From Bacilli bacterium (lineage in GTDB: Bacteria > Bacillota_I > Bacilli_A > RFN20 > UBA1709): a DNA stretch of 17,675 nt. Location of the stretch: the NCBI GenBank assembly GCA_017457045.1, contig JAFTIF010000005.1, forward strand, positions 1 to 17,675, read 5' to 3'. Below, one piece after another: positions 17,501 to 17,675 of the stretch (position 1 is its first letter; each line of letters starts with the position of its first letter). A program made the position numbers and the translations under genes. The notes under the pieces are model-generated. The model saw only the letters and a program-made list of their open reading frames with translations, was not told the origin of the DNA and ran no database searches.

Positions 17501-17675
17501 TTATTTTGTTAATGAAGTGTTTCTGTATACACAGATGTTGTTAGTGATAATAGTACCAACACCAAGTTTTTTGTAAACTTGAATTTCTTTAGACCAGTCA
17601 GCATTGCTTCTTTCGTCTACTAATGTAGATCCTTCAAATGCGATTTTAACTGGTTTTTCATTTGAACCTGCTGGA
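17501..17675 (-). CDS. Major capsid protein, C-terminal 57 residues only
   Basis: The frame enters from the right edge and ends with TAA at 17503-17501. The visible protein includes KPVKIAFEGSTLVDERSN and GVGTIITNNICVYRNTSLTK. Ending in a short beta-rich segment fits HK97-type capsid proteins, which often finish this way. Codon choice favours C-ending Asn, Ile and Tyr codons (AAC, ATC, TAC), as in the tail tube gene, which suggests very high expression. A strong terminator follows, and head-completion genes come next, as expected for the capsid gene. The single Trp codon is TGG. Only the C-terminus is visible, so the capsid call rests on position, expression features and resemblance. Confidence 0.68.
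   Translation of the reverse strand, partial: PAGSNEKPVKIAFEGSTLVDERSNADWSKEIQVYKKLGVGTIITNNICVYRNTSLTK

Noticed and set aside
1..17675. tRNA genes, CRISPR arrays, insertion sequences, attachment sites or defence genes
   Set aside because: None seen; the window is almost fully coding for virion proteins, with short gaps that hold terminators, ribosome binding sites and one promoter.

Overview
This window looks like the late structural module of a tailed bacteriophage, probably long-tailed and siphovirus-like. The DNA is strongly AT-rich, about 30% G+C by eye. All genes lie on the minus strand, so transcription runs from high to low coordinates. The order is classic for a phage of low-GC Gram-positive (Firmicutes or Mollicutes-like) bacteria: major capsid protein C-terminus (17675), a head protein, head-tail connector and neck proteins, tail terminator, a possible chaperone-like protein, the probable major tail tube protein, an unrecognised 479-residue protein, the tail assembly chaperone, a giant tape measure protein, and the start of a large tail-tip protein that runs off the left edge.

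The key point is that the window does not read correctly with the standard genetic code. Two long genes are interrupted by in-frame TGA codons: the tape measure gene (10419 to 2257) by two, and the gene at 12567 to 11128 by two. When TGA is read as tryptophan, both become single uninterrupted frames with sensible protein sequence across every TGA. The best evidence is in the tape measure, where the restored AQWAHNA stretch leads into the usual hydrophobic segment. All eleven visible gene ends use TAA or TAG, never TGA. This is the pattern of translation table 4. However, TGA is rare: I count 4 TGA against about 42 TGG tryptophan codons. That is unlike an old table-4 genome and suggests recent or partial recoding, possibly phage-driven and affecting late genes.

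Layout, right to left. 17675-17501: major capsid protein C-terminus, then a strong hairpin terminator. 17391-13579: a tightly packed head-completion and neck operon (194, 183, 107, 327, 196 and 244 residues) with overlaps or very short gaps. 13547-12663: probable tail tube protein, followed by a GAAA-loop terminator. 12567-11128: the unrecognised recoded protein. 11125-11097: a near-consensus sigma-A promoter, followed by the chaperone gene and another terminator. 10419-2257: the tape measure protein, then a terminator. 2146 to 1: a tail-tip or baseplate-like protein with apparent Ig-like domains. Genes after these hairpins have strong Shine-Dalgarno sequences, and three share an identical 14-base leader.

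Functionally, the connector, stopper and terminator proteins would close the filled capsid and join it to the tail. The tube protein would polymerise around the chaperone-loaded tape measure, whose 2720 residues would imply a tail of roughly 400 nm by the usual 0.15 nm per residue rule. The last gene would sit at the distal tip. I see no tail sheath gene, tRNA, CRISPR array, integrase or insertion sequence here. Once TGA is read as Trp, no gap longer than about 120 bases remains without a gene.
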